Of a stretch of 19,775 nt of DNA, positions 16,594 through 19,775 are shown one piece after another. The stretch's first letter is position 1. Each line of letters opens with the position of its first letter. Location: positions 1 to 19,775 of the forward strand of contig NZ_JBEUEL010000042.1 in assembly GCF_041725775.1 (NCBI RefSeq). The letters are read 5' to 3'. The notes beneath the pieces are model-generated. The model had not been told where the DNA came from and searched no databases. It saw only the letters and a list, made by a program, of their open reading frames with translations. Origin of the DNA: Pueribacillus sp041725775 (GTDB taxonomy: Bacteria; Bacillota; Bacilli; Bacillales; UBA6769). The position numbers and the translations under genes were made by a program.

Positions 16594-17547
16594 TCATTTT
16601 TGAAATTTTTTGAGCTCATGCCAAATGACTTCTGTCGCGTTCATATGTGTGCTCGTTTTGCCAATTTTACTTTCTTTTGCATATTGTGGACCACCTGGCC
16701 ACGTATGACCACCGCCTGCAACTTTGTAAAAAACAACTTCAACATCGTTCGCAGGACTAGCGTAAGTTGTTTTAATAATCTCCGTGTTGTCGTCGTTCGC
16801 TTTTTTTGTAAGTTTTTTAACGGCTTGTTTTGCATCTAATCCGTTTGCATTTTTCCAAAAGCGAACCGTGTCATCAGCGGATAAAGAATCCCCTTGTACA
16901 CCATCGTAGGGCACAATTGGATCATCTGTCCCCATTATAAGCACGACTGATACAGGAACATTCGGCTTTTGTGACGCAATTGGAGCAGCTAGCGTTCCCG
17001 CAACAGCACCGATGCCTGAAATTCGCTCAGAAAGCTCAACACCTAAACGATTCGCGAAAAAAGCACCGTTCGACATTCCTGTCGCATAGATTCGTGATGA
17101 ATCAATATTGTAATGGTTTTCGAAATAATCGAGTACTTTTGAAATAAACTGAACATCATCGATTCCCGCACGAAACGCTGGTGTGTCAAATCTTCCATCA
17201 TTCCATTGCCGTTCATGTCCGCGCTTCAAATTCGGTTCGTTGACGACGGCACTGTTTGGAAAAACGGCGATAAATCCTTCTCTCTCAGCTAACGTATCAA
17301 AATTTGTTAATTTGATTATATTTTCAGAAGTGCTACCTCTTCCGTGAAAAGAAAAGACAAGTGGCACTGATACGTCGCTAGAATATGAGGTCGGAACGTA
17401 ATAATCAAATGTTCTTTCTTGTCCTTGGAAAGTAATCTTGTTGTGCTGTAAGCCCGTTCGCTGTTCAGCCTGTAATGCAAACGCTGTTAATATGAAAAGG
17501 AAAGAAACTGGAATTAGTATCGAAACGACCCTACGTATTATGTCCAT
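16594..17547 (-). CDS. Secreted esterase of the PHB depolymerase / LpqC family
   Basis: This is an exported alpha/beta hydrolase related to poly(3-hydroxybutyrate) depolymerases and feruloyl/acetyl xylan esterases. Residues 1-27 form a signal peptide. Catalytic features are FSFHGRGS (oxyanion, about 65-72), GMSNGA (nucleophile S159), GTDDPIVPY (acid, D208 or D209) and GGGHTWPGG (H281). The 317-residue length is usual and no separate substrate-binding domain is present, which argues for a soluble ester or oligomer as substrate instead of crystalline polymer. AGGAGGAGGT (complement of 17557-17566) precedes the ATG at 17547. It is convergent with yfmL and separated from the upstream transporter gene by a terminator. 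Confidence 0.88.
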   Translation of the reverse strand: MDIIRRVVSILIPVSFLFILTAFALQAEQRTGLQHNKITFQGQERTFDYYVPTSYSSDVSVPLVFSFHGRGSTSENIIKLTNFDTLAEREGFIAVFPNSAVVNEPNLKRGHERQWNDGRFDTPAFRAGIDDVQFISKVLDYFENHYNIDSSRIYATGMSNGAFFANRLGVELSERISGIGAVAGTLAAPIASQKPNVPVSVVLIMGTDDPIVPYDGVQGDSLSADDTVRFWKNANGLDAKQAVKKLTKKANDDNTEIIKTTYASPANDVEVVFYKVAGGGHTWPGGPQYAKESKIGKTSTHMNATEVIWHELKKFQK

Positions 17548-17601
17548 GATGTTATGACCTCCTCCTGCTTATTATGCAGTTAATGTCTCGGTCACTATTC
17601 A

Positions 17602-17638
17602 GAAAAAGTAAAAGCTCTTTCTTTCGTTTGAAAGAGTT
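17602..17638 (-). terminator. Terminator after the EamA transporter gene
   Basis: Read on the minus strand, AACTCTTTC and GAAAGAGCT (17613-17638, outer G-T pair) form a stem with an eight-base loop, followed by TTTACTTTTT. It overlaps the end of the transporter gene (stop at 17637-17639). Confidence 0.75.
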
Positions 17639-18542
17639 AAGTAGATTTTTGTTTGTCTCCAATGCGATTTATTACTAACAACCGAATCTCATTAAACGAA
17701 ATCGCGAAAATAATCAACACAATTCCGATCCATTGTACCCACGTTACGGTTTCTGACAAGATGACACTCGCAGCGATGATGGCTACTGGCAACTCAATCG
17801 AACCGAGTATCGTTGCTAAGCTTGACGATAGGTGTGGCGCACTAATCGAAAAACATAATGGAGGCAAGACTGCCCCGAATAAAGCTCCGCCTAAACCGTA
17901 TAGCCAATATGATTGGAATATGGAATCTGTAAATAAAAACGTCGGGCGAAAAATTATGAAGACTAAAATTAACGATCCCGTGATCATGAGCAGTGCACGT
18001 AGCAAAGGGTCAATTTGTGTTGCGACTCGCCCGCTCACTAAAATAAACGCTGCATAGGAAAATGCTGATAACAGTCCGAACATTATTCCAATCATCGGAA
18101 GTTTGGATATGCCACCTGTCATGACGTTCGCAGCAAAAAAGACGCCAATTAACGTTAAAACAACGCTAATGATCGTCGGAATGGTCGGTTTACGTTTATC
18201 TAATATCCATTCATAAAGGACGCCAACCCAAACGAATTGGAATAATAAAATAATCGCAATCGAAGCAGGTACATGCTGCATCGATGTGTAATAAAAGATT
18301 CCGGTAATTCCGTTAAACGTTCCGGCTAGCATTAAAGATAACGTTTGCTTGTTCGTTACCGTGAATTTGATTCGTTTTAAAAAGGCGAGCATCCATAAAA
18401 TCGCCGTTGCTAAAATCATTTGACTAACAATTAACTGCGATAATGTGAAATTTGCAGCAAAGTTAAGTTTAACAAATACAGGTGTAAATCCGAATAAACC
18501 AGCACCGATTGTAAAGATCGTAATGGCTTGCCAATGCTTCAT
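17637..18542 (-). CDS. EamA-family (drug/metabolite transporter) permease
   Basis: This is a 301-residue integral membrane protein with ten predicted helices, arranged as two EamA repeats of five helices each (about residues 5-140 and 150-290). That length and layout are usual for 10-TMS drug/metabolite exporters. Small polar and proline-bearing helices such as TIGAGLFGFTPVFVKL in helix 1, and FSYAAFILVSGR and LYGLGGALFGAVLPPL in the second half, fit the family. The transported compound is unknown. AAGAGAGA precedes the ATG at 18542. A candidate sigma-A promoter lies 54-82 bases upstream, so it is probably a single-gene unit ending at the hairpin at 17602-17638. Confidence 0.88.
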   Translation of the reverse strand: MKHWQAITIFTIGAGLFGFTPVFVKLNFAANFTLSQLIVSQMILATAILWMLAFLKRIKFTVTNKQTLSLMLAGTFNGITGIFYYTSMQHVPASIAIILLFQFVWVGVLYEWILDKRKPTIPTIISVVLTLIGVFFAANVMTGGISKLPMIGIMFGLLSAFSYAAFILVSGRVATQIDPLLRALLMITGSLILVFIIFRPTFLFTDSIFQSYWLYGLGGALFGAVLPPLCFSISAPHLSSSLATILGSIELPVAIIAASVILSETVTWVQWIGIVLIIFAISFNEIRLLVINRIGDKQKST

Positions 18543-18595
18543 TTAATCGTCTCTCTTTTCTCATTCTAGTCATTAATCATATAGTAGCATAATTA

Positions 18596-18624
18596 ATATT
18601 ATCGTTAGAAAAAGTGTTGCACAA
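18596..18624 (-). promoter_or_regulatory. Candidate sigma-A promoter for the EamA gene
   Basis: On the minus strand, TTGTGC (18624-18619) and TAATAT (18601-18596) are separated by exactly 17 bases, upstream of the transporter start. Each hexamer matches the consensus at four or so positions, so this is only a candidate. Confidence 0.35.
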
Positions 18625-18669
18625 TTTTGCTTAAGCCATATAACTTGCATCAGTTAGACAAAAAGGGGT

Positions 18670-19130
18670 ATGTTTCGAGCCAGTTTATTGTCATTTTTGA
18701 TTGTATTTCTTACACATAGTGTTATTTAGTACGATGATTCTTAATTAGATATATTTGTGCACGTTGCGCTCCCCGTAATTCATTTTAGGCGAGAATATTG
18801 TGGGGACTGTGATTAATGCTTTCATTGGGGCCGCTTTTTCAATGGATTAGCACGAGGATAACATAATGGGAATGATTCTTTCCATCTTTTATGGTCTCGG
18901 AATTATGCTTTTTATGTGACAGAGGGGGGAATCCCAAGCGGATTACATAGACTTCTTTACGATGTTGGGACATTGTTTACAATCGTACGTGTTGCTAGTT
19001 ACTTTATGGATTGACACATCGATTTCAAGAACGATGCTTTCGCAACAGGGTTTGTTTTTCTAGTCAATTTTGTGTTTTCGCCGAAACGAGGATCATTACA
19101 AAATGTGTTCGGTCGACAAAAGCGGATTAA
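18670..19130 (+). pseudogene. Decayed small membrane protein gene
   Basis: ATG 18670, preceded by AAAAAGGGG, begins MFRASLLSFLIVFLTHSVI and then stops (TAG). Hydrophobic coding resumes at 18791 as ENIVGTVINAFIGAAFSMD, with TAG at 18848, then MGMILSIFYGLGIMLF to a stop near 18917. A shift of frame near 18910 continues as TEGGIPSGLHRLLYDVG and TLFTIVRVASYFMD. TGA 19012, where a TGG tryptophan would read through, follows. The frame continues as HIDFKNDAFATGFVFLVNF and ends with basic residues near 19130. At least three nonsense changes and one frameshift are needed, so the gene is dead. The pieces look like one polytopic membrane protein of about 150 residues. I do not recognise the family. The exact end is uncertain because it meets the end of the opposing epimerase gene. 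Confidence 0.6.
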
Positions 19131-19738
19131 GAGAATAGATCCTCGAGTGTTTCCTGAACGGTGTTGAATTGAAATGTAAATCCATGCTGAAGTGCTTTTT
19201 CAGGAAGCACACGCTGGCCTTTGAGAATGAGCATGCTCATTTCCCCTAACATCGTTTTTAATACAAAAGCGGGTACCGGTAGCCAGTGAGGACGTTTCAG
19301 TACACGGCTAACTGTTTTTCCGAATGTCTTCATTTGGACTGGATTCGGTGCCGTTACATTTACTTTCCCACTTAGGTCTTTTTGTTCGATCGCGAACAAA
19401 ATGAGCTTGCAAACGTCGTTGATATGTATCCAAGAAATCCATTGTTTTCCATTTCCAATCGTACCACCTGTAAATAATTTATATGGGAAAACGAGCCGGG
19501 GAAGAGCACCTTCATTTCGATCTAATACAACACCGAATCGCATGTAAACCGTACGAATTCCTTCATTTTCGATCCGTTTTCCAATCTGCTCCCAATTCGA
19601 AACGACTTTCGCAAGAAAATCATTTCCCGCCTGCTCATGCTTTTCTGTGAACGTTTCAGTGTCCGATGTTCCGTAAAACCCAATTGCTGAAGCTTGAATC
19701 AGGTCTGAGGAGTAAAAATTCTTCGAGATAATCTTCCC
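19127..19738 (-). pseudogene. TIGR01777-family epimerase, N-terminus missing
   Basis: The minus-strand frame is open from 19738 to its stop at 19127, about 203 codons. It begins in the middle of an extended short-chain dehydrogenase/epimerase of the TIGR01777 (YfhF-like) type: LIQASAIGFYG, then VYMRFGVVLD, WISWIHINDV and the DUF1731-like C-terminal end (LPEKALQHGF). Family members are about 300 residues and start with a Gly-rich NAD(P)-binding motif. Here roughly the first 105 residues are absent, replaced beyond TGA 19741-19739 by A+T-rich DNA without similarity. ATG 19543 is the first usable start in frame and would lose still more of the fold. It is most likely a 5'-truncated relic. The remaining C-terminal half shows no internal stop. 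The function of the intact family is not established. Confidence 0.75.
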
Positions 19739-19775
19739 TCAACATGTGATAAATATGGGATAATTTAACTGTATT

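Noticed and set aside
17653..18057. 134-codon plus-strand frame
   Set aside because: It is antisense to the EamA transporter; hydrophobic helices on the minus strand explain the open frame.

Overview
The window looks like a low-to-mid GC Bacillaceae (Firmicutes) chromosome. Shine-Dalgarno sequences are strong (AGGAGG/AGGTGA type), TTG and GTG starts are common, and the resident genes are Bacillus-type: a YfmL-like DEAD-box helicase, a Sco-type copper protein, a DUF3784 protein, a CapA lipoprotein and an NodB-type deacetylase. No rRNA, tRNA, CRISPR array, integrase or intact insertion sequence was seen.

Region 1 (1-8904) is a defence island. Four same-strand, almost abutting genes encode the C-terminal part of an SNF2-type helicase (5' end missing or broken), a DUF4391 protein, a type III DNA methyltransferase (Mod) and a type III restriction subunit (Res). 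A strong intrinsic terminator closes this unit. Next come a SIR2-family NADase gene that stops just after its catalytic histidine, and then a frameshifted DUF1572/DinB-like pseudogene on the other strand. Mod would modify the recognition sequence and Res would translocate and cut unmodified DNA. The helicase and DUF4391 protein are tightly linked accessories of unknown role.

Region 2 (8998-13767) is an ordinary plus-strand stretch. It holds two overlapping, paralogous five-helix membrane proteins, a Sco/SenC copper protein, a membrane-anchored polysaccharide deacetylase, a DUF3784/PH-like membrane protein, and an alpha/beta hydrolase. Terminators follow the Sco and deacetylase genes.

Region 3 (13768-18542) has a CapA-family lipoprotein on the minus strand diverging from a YfmL-type RNA helicase, then a secreted PHB-depolymerase/LpqC-like esterase and an EamA drug/metabolite transporter, both minus strand. 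Hairpins lie between convergent genes and downstream of the transporter.

Region 4 (18543-19775) is decayed: a small membrane-protein gene with nonsense and frameshift lesions, and a TIGR01777-type epimerase without its NAD(P)-binding N-terminus. Together with the broken helicase, SIR2 and DinB-like genes, this makes five damaged genes near the two ends, while the middle looks intact.

The best candidate for something not fully described is the helicase/DUF4391/Mod/Res cassette. The second is the paralogous membrane pair upstream of the Sco gene.
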